DNA of 64,000 nucleotides, from NCBI GenBank assembly GCA_004369045.1, contig ML213514.1, forward strand, positions 480,596-544,595. The letters are read 5' to 3'. This document shows positions 1-11,350 of this stretch, one piece after another. Position numbers and translations under genes: made by a program. The number at the start of each line of letters is the position of its first letter. Positions within the stretch are counted from its first letter, which is position 1. The notes below the pieces were generated by a model. That model saw nothing but the letters and a program-made list of their open reading frames with translations. It did not search any database and was not told the origin of the DNA. The stretch is from Heliocybe sulcata (taxonomy: Eukaryota; Basidiomycota; Agaricomycetes; Gloeophyllales; Gloeophyllaceae).

Positions 1-1970
1 GACTATCATATGCTGAGTTCACCTCTGCACTTTCATTGTACGCCATGCAAGAAGGCCTTCAAGAACGAGACTGCGTACAAACAAGTACGTGCTCCACCAT
101 CCCGATGGATGCGATATAAGGTGGTGGGGCTGATGTTGCTGTTGCCCAGCATCGAAACACTAGCGGGGAGCACTCACCATACTGCGATGTGTGCGATGTG
201 CGCTGCATGTCATACGAAGAATTAGAGCAACACTTCAAGTCAGCCCCGAGACACATGAACTGCAAGGCATGCAAAGTGGGATTTTACGACACCAAGATGC
301 TAGAGGCTGTACGCATCCTTGAGTTCTCCCGATCACGGACCCGCACACTGACACGCAACCATAGCATCGAGTATACACGCATCCCAAGATTGCCTGTGCG
401 CAGTGCCCAGAACTCGGCCAGAAGTTCCAAGAAGAGGACCTCCATAAACACTATTTCTCATCCTCGAAGCACCCTTCATGTGTCACTTGTCGCCTTGCCT
501 TCGCCAATGGCACCGCATATACTGAGGTCTGTGATTTATTTCATTTGGGGTTTATGCCACAGGCTCAAGTTCGTCGAGTAGCATCGAAGGAACATGCATT
601 CTCCGGGCGCTGGCGCAGCATCGCCTGCAGCATCGCAGCCGGATCGTTCCATTATTGCCTCACCCAGTACCTCTAGTGCTTCTTATGCTGAATGGAACGG
701 ACCAAATGGCAGTGGTGAAGCAGACACATCCTGCCCTGGGCCCGCTTGCAAATCTCGCAAGTTCCCTAGTGAGGCGGCACTCCTCCAGCACCTCAAAACG
801 TCCCCGGCGCATATCCAATGCTGCGGAAGAGGCTTTAGGTTGGAGACGCACTATATGCAGGTGAGTGTACGGCCGAGCAATAGAACAAATGGTACTAGTA
901 CTTAGAGGTTATCATCAGCATCGCGACACGAACCCCGACCATCAGCCAAGATGTGTGCTGTGCGATCAGGATTTCAGATCATTTCGCGAGCTGGACGCGC
1001 ACTTCCAATCTAGCTCGAATCACCCCAATTGCGATCGGTGCTCGAAAGGCTTCGAGCATGAGAAGATCCTCCGTGTGGTGAGTTTTACAGTTCGTCCCGT
1101 ATCTGATAGCCTGTTCCCATTAACAGCCACGGCTAGCATATGATCTGCTCTCATCCGACAGTGATCTGCTCGCAGTGTCCGACCGTGGGGCCAATCTATC
1201 CGGAGGACCTTCCAGACCACTATATGCAAGTGGATAAACATCCGAAATGCGAGGTTTGCCATCTAGGGTTTGAGGACGAGATCCTATACGAGCAGGTCTG
1301 TAGCCGGTCACCTTTCCTATGTCCTGTGTGCTGATGTTGAGCATCAGCATCAGTTGTCACAGCACGGTACGAGCACAGATGAGGGAGTGATTGTAAGCGA
1401 GACGGTTATCCCGGTATGATGCACTTCTTGTTCCATCAATTGTCGCTGACACCGATGCAGAGTTGCTCCGATACGATCAAAGAGCACGTCTGGCAGGCCC
1501 CTACTAGTCAGGACTTGTTTCTCTCATATCTGGCGTTCAAAGAAGAGACCAAGAAAGCGGAACCGACACCCGATACTATTGCGCTAGATGGAAGTCCCTG
1601 GACTGAGAACCCCGCGAATACTGCACAGCAAGATGCTCCTATAACCCAGACCGTCCCTGAGGCCACCATAGAGCTCCCTATCCCAGGCTTCGAAGGCAAA
1701 ATATTCAAGCTTGCTGATGTTCTCAATGCGCTGAAAGCGCTCCAGCCCTATGATAACGGGTCTTCCACTGCAGAGGATAGCCCAAGGCCAGCTTCTGCTG
1801 TGGTAGACTCGGATGCAAGAGCATCTGCCGGAGCAGAGGACCGCTGTGAGGATCCAGGTCCCACACCTAAGCATGCAGACTATCGCATGGAAGAGGTAGT
1901 TGCGGATCCTCACTATAACCCATGGGTCAGCACTCCTGTTGTGACTACCTGCAACCGTCTTAACATTTGA
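1..1970 (+). CDS. Tandem-module zinc-finger protein, 5' partial
   Basis: Nucleic-acid or protein binding by repeated zinc modules is inferred; no named family was recognised. Likely exons are <1-84, 150-308, 365-526, 582-860, 919-1077, 1137-1295, 1342-1413 and 1461-1970. Exons 2 to 6 each carry one module of the form CxxC, about 12 residues, H, 6 residues, H, 2 residues, CxxC (for example CVLCDQDF in exon 5, followed by HFQSSSNHPNCDRC). Exon 1 shows only the second half of a module, so the gene starts outside the window. All introns are phase 0 and most exons begin with a CAT codon directly after the acceptor. Exon 4 has a Ser/Ala-rich insertion before its module. The last exon encodes about 170 residues without zinc ligands, acidic and proline-rich, ending at a TGA at 1968-1970. 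About 527 residues are visible. Gene reality is well supported; function is unknown. Confidence 0.8.
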
Positions 1971-2113
1971 CATCTGCAGGGATAAACCTTCCTTTCAGTG
2001 GACAGTGTAGTCGTGCAACTGACACTTCTCTTCGTTTTGCGCATCGAGTCTCAGCGTCAGCGTATATACACGACTAGAGTACTTCCACCATTGTCCGCAA
2101 CGACCCTGTACAG

Positions 2114-4023
2114 CTATGCAATGAACGACAACATAACGACTTCGGTCTCGTGAACGTCCACTCCTGCGCTGACGGGCACAGTCTGCACCGAGAGCGGTCC
2201 ACTAACTCTCGCATCGCTCGTCTCGTACGTCTGACCACCCCAAGTCAAGCCCGCCGTGGCATCAGCGTAACTATCCAAGTCTCGTCAATATGCTGCTTTG
2301 CCGCAAAAGAGAATGAATCGAAGCCTGACCTTATATTCAACCTCTTGATCTGCATCTGCGTCGGCCCACCAAGCTGATGGCCGATGAAGTTGATATCCAC
2401 ATGGCACGTAGCCCTCGATGCCGTAGTCCCGTTCAGGTACGCCTGCGAGTTGATGATGAGCGCCCTCCTCAAGACGCCCCATTCGTAGAATGCATAGCCC
2501 GACGTCCACGGGTCGTCAATTTGCAACTCCAGCACCTGCGCAGCGCCAGAAGAGCCAATAGCCTCGGTCGCGATGATGGCCGAGTAGTACTGCGGCTGGA
2601 CATGCGCGGGGACGGGCGTGGCGAGCGGGGAACCGTCGATAGTGGACCGATTGAGAGCGACAGGTTGGATCTATTTGATAGCCGGATCAGCAACGCATTC
2701 AAGCCGGAATGTGACAAGGCGTACCAGATTGTACTTATAGCCGACACCTTCATGGAAGAAGAGACGAGAGATGCCAACTTGAGACGCATACAGCGAGTAA
2801 TCCAGTGTCCAGATGGCTGCTCCAGCGGTGTTGCTGACCCCTGGGGCGCCGTGGCAAGCGTAGCTGAAATATGCGTTCTTCAGTCCAGGTCGTTGGGTAT
2901 AGAGCAGAACAATGACCTATTGGTTTCTCCAAAGACATAGTCCAGACCGTATGACCTCACCACCGCAATATCTGGCGCAAACTCGGATACGTTTGTGCGG
3001 ATCGTGTTCTTCATCATCAGGTTCTGCAGCAACCCTCCGCTGCCCTGGCAGAAAGAGCCGCTGTAGTGATGCTGCGACACGCTATCAAGTCCATAGTGAG
3101 CTTCGAAGTTTCCTGCAAGAGCAGGGCATGCACTCACGTCCGGATTAAAGACCCAGGTGCGGAATTGAGGATACCAGCACCGATGATGGCCTGCGGGGAG
3201 AACCCGCTGGAACTGAAGGCTGAGTTTGCGAATGCGCCACCGATCAGTTTGGGGTAGGTGCGGCTGTACAAGTCAAAGGAGTCCGAGATATTGGTCGCGA
3301 ACTCAATCCATCTGGGCGGAATATACTCAGTGTCAATAAAACAGAAGACGCAAAGTACTCACTCTCTTGTGTACTCGACCGGATTCCAGCTGCTGTTCCT
3401 GGCTCCATTGCTGCTGTACAGATCAGCTTCATTGCCGACCTCGATGTATTCGAGAGTAGTGCCTTGCGCCACAACAGGTGCGGAGGCAAACGCCGTCAAC
3501 ATAGCTTGGGCCTCCAGATATGCAGCAGTAATGTTGTATTGTCCGAGGTTGACGCCCCACCAAACACGAGTCCCAGCGGGCAAATTGGCGATCAGACCGT
3601 AGTAATCACAGCCGACCGTGATGTTGGTAGCCTCAGGATAAGGCGTGGTACTCGTGTATGCAGGGAAGATGTCTTGCGAGTACTGATTGTGTCTACAGTC
3701 AATCAGCGGTCCTGAGGATCACTCTGAGAACAACTTGCCTGGATATTCGGGCTGTAATTGGTGTGATCTTCCGAGTCAGCGCCTATCCGGATCCACAAGC
3801 GCTCGCCACCAAGCTGCCTGAGATTGTCGAGGGCATTGTAGAAGAAGGTGTTGGGCGACGTCGTCCCTGCCCATTGGATCCAGTTATCCTGCTCTATTGA
3901 CAGGGATATCAAGGTCGGAGAGACCGTCGTCGCGGAGTACGGCGCAAGCAGCGGAATATATGCGCCCAGATCTGCACTCACAGCACCGGCCAAGGAGAGC
4001 GCAAGCAGTACGAGAGGCGTCAT
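2114..4023 (-). CDS. GH79 family beta-glucuronidase-like glycoside hydrolase
   Basis: A predicted secreted glycosidase of the fungal GH79 type, which removes glucuronic acid or 4-O-methyl-glucuronic acid from glycans such as arabinogalactan side chains. The N-terminus MTPLVLLALSLAGAVSA is a signal peptide. Family blocks follow in order: ERLWIRIGADSEDHT, GTRVWWGVNLGQ, LEYIEVGNEADLY (the Glu of NEAD is the expected acid/base), SQHHYSGSFC, LDYVFGETN (the Glu is the expected nucleophile), SRLFFHEGVGYKYN, HVQPQYYSAIIATEAIG, and a C-terminal beta domain ending LTWGGQTYETSDARVSGPLS. At least six introns are implied. Exon 1 is 3739-4023 and its intron appears to use a GC donor (gcaagt). The stop is the TAG complement at 2114-2116. 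Catalytic residues and length look intact, so the gene should be functional. Confidence 0.9.
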
Positions 4024-4070
4024 GGTCAGTATCCCACCAGACGGGCTGGAAATATTTCTTGGGGGTTCCC

Positions 4071-4078
4071 ATTATATA
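4071..4078 (-). promoter_or_regulatory. TATA-like box upstream of the GH79 gene
   Basis: Read on the minus strand this is TATATAAT, ending 47 bp before the GH79 start codon. A second TATATATA-like run lies at about 4249-4257. Which one is used cannot be told from sequence. Confidence 0.45.
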
Positions 4079-4846
4079 CTGCGGTGTCAGCAGGAACGAC
4101 AGGGAAGCGCGAACGACGTAGAGCGCGTCTGTGAAACATCATCGATTCGTTGGCCTCGTGATGTGAATCGGACTGCCCGGGGCGACGCGAACAAGGCAAG
4201 AATCCTGCCTACAGGTCACATTGGAGGAGTGTTGGAACATCTCCGCGTCGTATATATAGCAAGGAGAGCCGTGTGCGGCGAGTCAAGGCAGGAGATCTTT
4301 TCATTCATGGGCGTCGTGACTGCAGAGGCTTCCTTGATTATACTGCGTCCCTTCGGAACCAAACTCAAGCATCGTGATTGCATCCGGGAATCGCAAGGAT
4401 TACTACTTGACCTCGCATCTCAGAGTAAGTATTTTATATATAGCGTCGTCTTATTCGTCCCACCGGACTTTCCACGACGATCTACCGTTCATATAGCACA
4501 GCATAAAATGCATTGCACGGAATTTTCTCCGATAAGCCTTCACGATCCTCCCTCTGTCGCTGAATTCAACGCAAATACGGAAGCGGGAAGGACTCCCATC
4601 AGCTGGATCTTCTGGTCAATATGCAGCTTGCGATGAACGCTGAGATGATTCTAGCGCAGGCGGTTACAATTGCAATGGTCCATGACGATTCATATTAAAG
4701 GAATCCGCCACGGAGCACACGCCCAAGCGTCGCAAGAGACTAGGCATGAAAAGGATTATGTGATTTATTGCGTACATGAAGGCGACACCCCATATTTTCT
4801 TGCTCTAAGCCGCCATGCACGGAATTTGCAGGTCGAGGCTGCCTCT
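4079..4846. other. Intergenic, GH79 upstream and COX4 3' flank
   Basis: No convincing gene was seen. An open plus-strand reading frame of 262 codons covers 3848-4636, but it overlaps the first GH79 exon and has no recognisable content, so it is treated as a shadow. Confidence 0.6.
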
Positions 4847-5444
4847 TTAGTGGTGAGCGGAAGCATGCGCGTCCGGGTTGCCCTGGAAGTCGAGAGCGTA
4901 GACTGAAACAATTTCAACAATCATTAGGAGCTCAGGAAGGACGGCGGAGGTTACGGACCTGAACCGCACTCTGCGCAACGCGCCTGGTGGTCCTTCTTGA
5001 CAGTGAACCAGAGAACATCATGCGAGTCTGCGGGACAACCAGTACATCCAATGATACGCTCGTTATTCTTCATGTAGGTACACATTGAACGCACATATAA
5101 TAAGTAGTAGACCAGCAATCCCAGAACATGCTTCGTACCAGAGCGAAGACCTTAATGGGGTCTGAGGGCGTGCCAACCCGACTGGCATCCAAAGGTTCCG
5201 TGTCGAACGCCTCTAATCCCTCCATCTCCGCCAACAATTCAAAACGCTCAAGGCCGGTTGCTTGCGCTTCATCGGTAGGGACTTCACCGGGCTTGATACC
5301 AGGACCGTAAATCTCGGGCTGAGAGGGGTGGTCTGATGCACGACGGGCAGAGACAGAAAGGGCACGGAATGGCGTCGTGCAGACATGACCCGTCTTGAGA
5401 GGACGCGTCGCAGGACGCACCGAACGGAGCGCGGCCTTGAACAT
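4847..5444 (-). CDS. COX4: Cytochrome c oxidase subunit IV (COX4; mammalian COX5B type)
   Basis: A nuclear-encoded subunit of respiratory complex IV at the mitochondrial inner membrane. Exon 1 (5139-5444) encodes an Arg/Ser-rich presequence starting MFKAALRSVRPATRP, then a segment typical of the family (TGLERFELLAEMEGLEAFD, then DPIKV). Exon 2 carries RIIGCTGCPADSHDVLWF and RCAECGS, the zinc-binding region with the Cys, His and CxxC ligands. Exon 3 ends VYALDFQGNPDAHASAHH. Two introns are inferred, at 5068-5138 (71 bp) and a shorter one before the final exon. Length is normal for the family. The identification is firm; the first intron's acceptor (tgaag) is weak and could shift slightly. Confidence 0.92.
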
Positions 5445-5988
5445 GGTTTAGGAGTGGAGGGAATTTGGGATGTTGTGTCGACGGAAGTGATATGTTACGC
5501 GTGTCACACCTGTGACTATTTTCCGCATGGCTCCGAGGACTCAGCCAGGTTGCTCTGGCCTGTACACATCAACGATGGATTCTAATACGATTTCTACCAT
5601 GCCCGAAATCTGCGTAATACCACAAAGGTAGGATCTCAGGACACCTCCGAAGCGGCGTATGTTCGTAAACGGATGTCCCCGTTCGTAGGTTTCACTAGTT
5701 AGTGCAAAACTGCGATCAAGGGATTTGGTGTACATACATCTTTCGTGCCTGGCAGAGATTTGCGCGTCCAAGAGGCCGACACCAGTCGCATCAGTTGATC
5801 TCGACTAGCCTACGAGGCCTCCCGGCTGGTTGCTGCGGCGCAGCCTCACAGTTGCATTTAACTCGAGATGCGAACCGAGCGGATGCCATCAACCTACTCC
5901 TGTCCCCCCTCGGCTCGCGTTTATCCTAGCAGATAAGAAACATCCTGTACTCACAAATCCTGTATCCAACCTTTGTATCCTTGGTACC
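5445..5988. other. Divergent intergenic region, COX4 / FAD monooxygenase
   Basis: No gene seen. It separates the minus-strand COX4 start from the plus-strand monooxygenase start and should hold both promoters; no strong TATA box stood out. Confidence 0.6.
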
Positions 5989-7418
5989 ATGCATATTATC
6001 GTCATCGGAGCTGGAGTTGCAGGCTGTTCCAGCTTCCTTTTCCTGCGAAAGTACTTGGGCACCGAAAGGCACACCATCCGCCTGTTCGAATCCTACACCA
6101 ACCCGCTCGACACGCAGAATGTCATCGGAGGCGGCCTAAGTCTCGCTCCCAATGGCGTACGTACCATATCCTTGCTGGGCGTAGGTATCGTCCAGAGGGT
6201 AGTATCGTCGGGCTTCGAATGCTCGCATGCTGAGGTTCGCAGCGGCGCAAAGGGGTCCAAGCTTGGACGCATCTACATGGGCAGCAGGGCGAGATACGGC
6301 TGGCCGAATCTTCTGATTCATCGAGCCAGCGTGCACGAAGCGCTCCTAGCAGAAGCGTTGTCCCAGGACGCCGAGGACGGCAACATCCAATTTGGAAAGA
6401 AGGTAGCCAGCATTGAAAGGGTTGAGGAGACCGGGCAACTCCAGGTCACATTTGAAGATGGCACCGCAGAGCGAGCGGACCTGATCATCGGCGCGGACGG
6501 CGTCCACAGCAAGGTACGCGACTTGGTCACGGATCAGGAAACAAGGCCAGAGTATCAGTATGTCCTAAGGTGTCCTTCTATAATTCGATTGCTGACACCT
6601 TCATTTATAGGGGACTCACGGGCCTTGGTGGTCTTGTGGACTTGTCCGTCCTAGCACCCTACCTGGCCGGTGCCGAAGACCCGTGCATCATGACCTTTGG
6701 AGAGAAAGGCTGGTTCGGTGTCGCTCCTTGTGGCATCAGGCGCGAGAGAATCACTGCCGACGCAAAAGTATCAGCGGAGGCTACGGGACCAGGCAAGAAC
6801 GAAGCGATGTGGTGGTCAGTCTACTCGTCCGAAGAGGTACCACCGCGCGATACTCCGCAGAGCGTCATCAAAGCGCAACTCGTGTCGAGGTTCGGCGACT
6901 ACGAAGGAGCGGTGGGCAGGATCGTGAACGCCTTGGACACGGGTGAAGAAGGTATTGGCAAAGTCCGCCTTCTCCCCCGGTTCACCATGCCGTTCTTGAA
7001 GGAATGGCACAAGACCTCCGAGGCGGGCAAGGCAAGTGTAGTCCTCGTTGGAGATGCCGCCCACATCCAGCCGCCGGAGTCCGGACAAGGTGTGTCCTTC
7101 GCCATGGAGGACTCTGCGGCCCTCGCCATGCTCCTAAAGCACTACCTCGATGCGAACGACAACGCAGTGAAGAGCGTCCAGCAAGCACTGAGCGACTATA
7201 CGGAGCTTCGCAAGCCTCGCGTGGAGGCCATCATCCTTGAAGCTCTGTCGCGGGCTGACCACAAGAAGGAGAAGGGGCCTTGGGAGAAATGGGCTATGGA
7301 CTGGGTGATGTGGCTGTATTTCAAGACAGCCACGGAGGCGCAGAACGACTTGGAGTCCAAGTACAACGTGGAAGAGGCTGTGCGGAGTTATCTGCAGGCG
7401 AAAGGAAAGAAGATATGA
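5989..7418 (+). CDS. FAD-dependent aromatic-type monooxygenase
   Basis: A class A flavoprotein monooxygenase of the salicylate hydroxylase-like group; it would hydroxylate a small, probably aromatic, substrate with NAD(P)H and O2. The start MHIIVIGAGVAGCS carries the Rossmann GxGxxG motif within the first 15 residues, so the ATG at 5989 is preferred over upstream in-frame ATGs. IIGADGVHSKVRD is the DG motif and VVLVGDAAHIQPPESGQG is the GD motif binding FAD ribityl. One intron (6558-6610) joins GAG-TAT-CA to G-GGA, giving EYQGLTGLGG. The product is about 458 residues with no signal peptide, so it is probably cytosolic. The substrate cannot be told. No polyketide, terpene or peptide synthase lies nearby, so this is not evidently part of a biosynthetic cluster. 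Confidence 0.9.
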
Positions 7419-8530
7419 GCAGGCATATGCATCAGAATGAGACTCTAGATACCTTGGTTCGACATCCAGAGAAAGAATATTCATTAGTATAGGTAGGAAG
7501 CTGTATACGAGACTTCATATATAGCAGATGAGACTGCAGCAGACTATGGCAATTATTCAGTAAAGCAGGGAGAAATCATAAGGCACGGATTAGCCAAAAG
7601 CTGCGGTGCTGCGTTTTGTGATCTGAGTTCATTATCGTGCATCGCAATACCTTAAAGCGACTATATCACTTCAGCAAAATCAGTCAGTCAGGGCAGGCCC
7701 TCTGACCTGCGACGTGCGAATGGCTGACTGCTTCATGCCACCCGTCTAGCTGCTCTTCTCCACGCTACGCTTGGCCCTTAATCTCCTCGTATACACAACG
7801 GCCAGCTTCCTCTCAATCTCCTCCTTAAGCAAACTCGTAGTGGGTGTAAGTCGACGCGGATAGCGATTCGCAATTTCTTGGTGATTGGCACACCAATCTC
7901 GTGTGGCGCTGAAGAATGTGTCATCCAGGGTTGCGCTTATTCCATAATGTGAAGCCGCTGTCCGATGTGCACTGCAGAGGCTCGTCATTTGTCAATGGGA
8001 GAAAACGATTTTAATGGACTGACCGCACCGTGGGTCACCTCCGAGTCAGCGGCAACCACAACGTGTGGCGCTCGCTCGGCCGTCAATCAAGGAACACAGG
8101 CCAAGAAAGCCAGCCTCATTTTTGGATTCCGAATGTTTCAGAGCAATCGATGGCACGCGTCGATGGAGAAGTCAACCGCACAGGCTCCGGTTAAGTCGTA
8201 TCACTCACACCCCGTGTGGCGTTCCGGCGGCGCGCGTTGTAGTACCAGATGCCGCTTCGTATGCGACGCATGGTAACGCGTACAAGAGCAAGCGAAGAAA
8301 GTAGCGCTTGAAATGGAACAACAATATGTTGTCTGCCTCCACGTCTGGAATGAAATGCGGCAACGCGCTTGTGGCGTGCGACTGCAAGCGTGATTGTAAC
8401 GCTAGCACGTGACGTCTTGGCACGCGCGACCTGCTGCACGCATTGTTCTCAGGCGGTACTGCATTGTACTGCATCGCTAATTGGTACTGCATCGACAATC
8501 GGCGCCGCATGTTGAACACGCTTCCGTGGC
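7419..8530. other. Intergenic, with one weak small ORF
   Basis: About 1.1 kb without a recognised gene. A minus-strand frame at 7746-7988 could encode 80 residues (its C-terminal half is rich in Arg, Lys and Glu) but has no known similarity or clear gene context. Short direct copies of TACTGCAT occur three times between about 8457 and 8492. Confidence 0.5.
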
Positions 8531-8573
8531 TGACTCAGTATGACTCGTGTCGTGCACCGGAGCCCTATATAAG
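8531..8573 (+). promoter_or_regulatory. FunK1 promoter: TGACTCA box and TATA box
   Basis: TGACTCA at 8531-8537 matches the core bound by fungal bZIP factors of the Gcn4/Cpc1 type. TATATAAG follows at 8566-8573, 39 bp before the chosen start codon. The spacing suits a core promoter; the bZIP link is inference from the motif alone. Confidence 0.5.
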
Positions 8574-8612
8574 ACGCCTGTAGGCCTTCTCCCATCCCAT
8601 CTCATCATCGCC

Positions 8613-11350
8613 ATGTCTAACCGTCGAACGCATTCCTATGATTCCAGGTTTCCTTCGGAGGCACCGTCGAACTTTCAGGACACGGTTTCTGTCCCCAGAT
8701 CTTCTCCTGAGCCTCTGCCGGACTCGGAGTCGGCATTCGACGCCTCTGATTCTGGAGAATCTTCATCGCCTCCAGCAAGGGTCCAGGACAAGGGCAAGGC
8801 TCGAGCTGAGGAGCAGCAACCTGTCGACTACAATCCGGACACGATATTCCCTGATACAACCCACTTTTTCGACGACACACATTTTCACGGTAGTATCTCG
8901 ATGGAAGAGATCATGGAACGCACCCCCGAGCCGCCTGGCACACCCCCATCGCGACCTATCCCCTCCGAGTCGGTCGCCATAGAGGACACCCCGCATGGAA
9001 TTAGCTCGGATGCGAACGATCATCCTCACGTCGACGACCTGCAAGGTGCCCTTGATAGCGAACTCCATCGCACATGGGTGAATGGTGGGCGGCCCATGGT
9101 GGACTCCTTCATCGACAGCGCAAAGGTCTCGGACATGATCTCCGACGACGAAGTCGACGCCTTTCTCGAGTCCTACGATGGATATGTGAACAATCGATGG
9201 AAGGATGTCCCTGAAAGTGCCACAGTCGAGGACGAAACCTTGTACGAACCGCTCAGGAGGCATATGAATGCCATACTACAGAAGTTTGGGCGGACCACCC
9301 GCGAAGCTGTCGCGACGCACAACACGACAATGGGCCACTTGAATAATATGTACGAAACGAAGCTAAAGACCAAACCGGACATCTCGCTTATGGGATACGG
9401 CCCCTGCGTGTCCAGCGATCAGGGCATCCCGAGTCCGCCAAAGTACACCCACTGCATCGCCCCGATCGAAGTGAAGCGCGAGAAGACCAAGTCTCTGGTG
9501 AACGACCGCATCCAGCTAGCTGTTTACGCCCGCGAGTGTATTATACAGCAGCCAAATCGGAACCTCGTGTACAGCGCCGCTCTCACGGAGAGAAACATCC
9601 GGCTTCACCAATACGACCGCGGCGGTGGCATGTACTCTTGCGAGACTGACATCCACACCGACGCACGGACGTTTGTTAAGATTGTTCTTGCGCTCTCGAC
9701 AGAAGACGAGAAGCTGCTGGGCTTCGAGACCCGCATCTACTGGGACGGCCCTAAACAATATTTTAAGCCCGACTTGACGAGACCGGAGGCATACGAAATC
9801 GACATTTCAGATAAGCCTTTCCGCAGGCACACGATACGGGGCCGCGGCACGACTTGCTGGATTCTCAATGGCGGCGATGGAAGCAAACTGGTCTTGAAAC
9901 TTGCGTGGCGTACCGTCGAGCGAGATGCGGAGTGGACCTTCCTCGACACAATTCTCGAAGAGAACAAGAAACGTGCAGAGCAGGGACGACCTCCTATCCC
10001 GGGCATCGGTTCCATTCTGAAACATGGCGACCTGGGGAAGCTTTCAGATTTTCGTCATGGCATTCCAATGGTCGCTCATGGCCGTACTCCTGCCGCTATA
10101 ACGGTTGTTCCTGACCGTATTTATTATTGGATCTTGGAGGCGTATTATGGGCCATCACTCATGCGGGCGCCATCCGTCTTACAGTCTTTGAATGCTCTTT
10201 ACGATATCATAGAAGGTGCGTACCTTTCCCATGAGACGTTAGGACGTCTCTCACCATACCTCTAGGGCAAAAGGAACTCCATGAACTTGGTATCGTACAC
10301 CGCGATATCAGTGTCCGCAACATGGTCGTCAATCTGAGCCCCGACGCGGGAGAAGGAGAGCGAGGGCATCTGATCGACTTCGACATGGCCAAAAGGGTCG
10401 ACAGAGAACAAAGCATGGCAGGAAGGGACGTACGCACAGTGAGTGGTCAAGAACCACACCGTCTCGGTCACTAACCACTTGCGCAGGGTACCAGAGTATT
10501 CCAGTCCATCAAGGTCCTTGAGGGGCTGGGTGTTCATGATTATTTGGATGACCTCGAGGCGACCTTCTGGGCTTACACCTGGATCGCGTGTACTAGCGCG
10601 AAACCAGGGGAGGCTATGGCCGGAATTCCGTCTCAGCTAGTTGGCTGGGGCTCGCCAGAATTAAGTGTGGCGATCAAGGCCAAAGAGGACTTCCTCAAGA
10701 ACCCAGTTTGCCATCGCTTGGTATCACGTGGGATGGGTCCACACGTCAAATGGCTAATCGGATGTTTGGCGCGTTTCTTCCATCGGATTCCTTTCCCCAG
10801 AGTCGAAGCATTGAGGCTGCAGAGAGATGAAAGTGGGGACCAAGATGACGACGACGACATAGAAGGCATCGAAGAGGCCCTACATGAATATGACGTGGAC
10901 GAAGCCGAGCGTGCCACCGGTCCTATCCGTAAGCCTCACGCGTGCCTGTTGATTTGTTTTGTTGAGAGCATTGTAGAGTTTACTGCGGCCGACGCGAAGA
11001 AGCATCTCTCGACGATGCTAGGTCTAGTGCGGAAAGCAATTGAAAGAGAAAGGATCGATGCCGATCGCAAAGCAGCAGGGACCTTCGAACCCAGATTAAA
11101 CCAGAAATACGAGACTCCAGTCCTCGTCACGAGGTTTCCTGCTGCCGTGAGCCGGCAGCCGCCTGTTCGACAGACCGTAGCGAGTAGAATGAAGCCGTCG
11201 AGGAAGACCCTGGAGGAGAAGGAGAGGGCGCGCCGCGACGAGGAGAACGTCACTTACGAGGTCCACATGGGTTCAAGCAGTAGTAGTAACAAGCGAGTCC
11301 GTCGGCAAGTGGGGGAACCTAAACCCCAGAAGAGATCGAAAGGGAAGTGA
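8613..11350 (+). CDS. FunK1-type fungal protein kinase
   Basis: A member of the fungal-specific FunK1 kinase family that is expanded in mushroom-forming fungi. Exons are 8613-10215, 10266-10438, 10487-10928 and 10977-11350, giving about 863 residues. The third intron is 48 bp and in frame, so it may be missed by gene callers. An N-terminal Ser/Pro-rich region precedes the FunK1 region (SDDEVDAFLESYDGYVNNRW onward). The kinase core shows ELGIVHRDISVRNM (catalytic loop), GHLIDFDMAK in the DFG position, GTRVFQSIKVL (activation segment end) and DLEATFWAYTW. The tail is basic with KRVRRQ and KRSKGK, suggesting nuclear location. The ATG at 8613 was chosen because an earlier in-frame ATG at 8547 lies upstream of the TATA box. 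Substrates are unknown. Confidence 0.88.

Noticed and set aside
3848-4636. A 262-codon plus-strand open reading frame
   Set aside because: It lies partly antisense to the well-supported first GH79 exon and its translation shows no domain or conserved composition.
5989-11350. A possible secondary-metabolite cluster around the FAD monooxygenase
   Set aside because: No polyketide, peptide or terpene synthase, transporter or pathway regulator is nearby; the neighbours are COX4 and a kinase.
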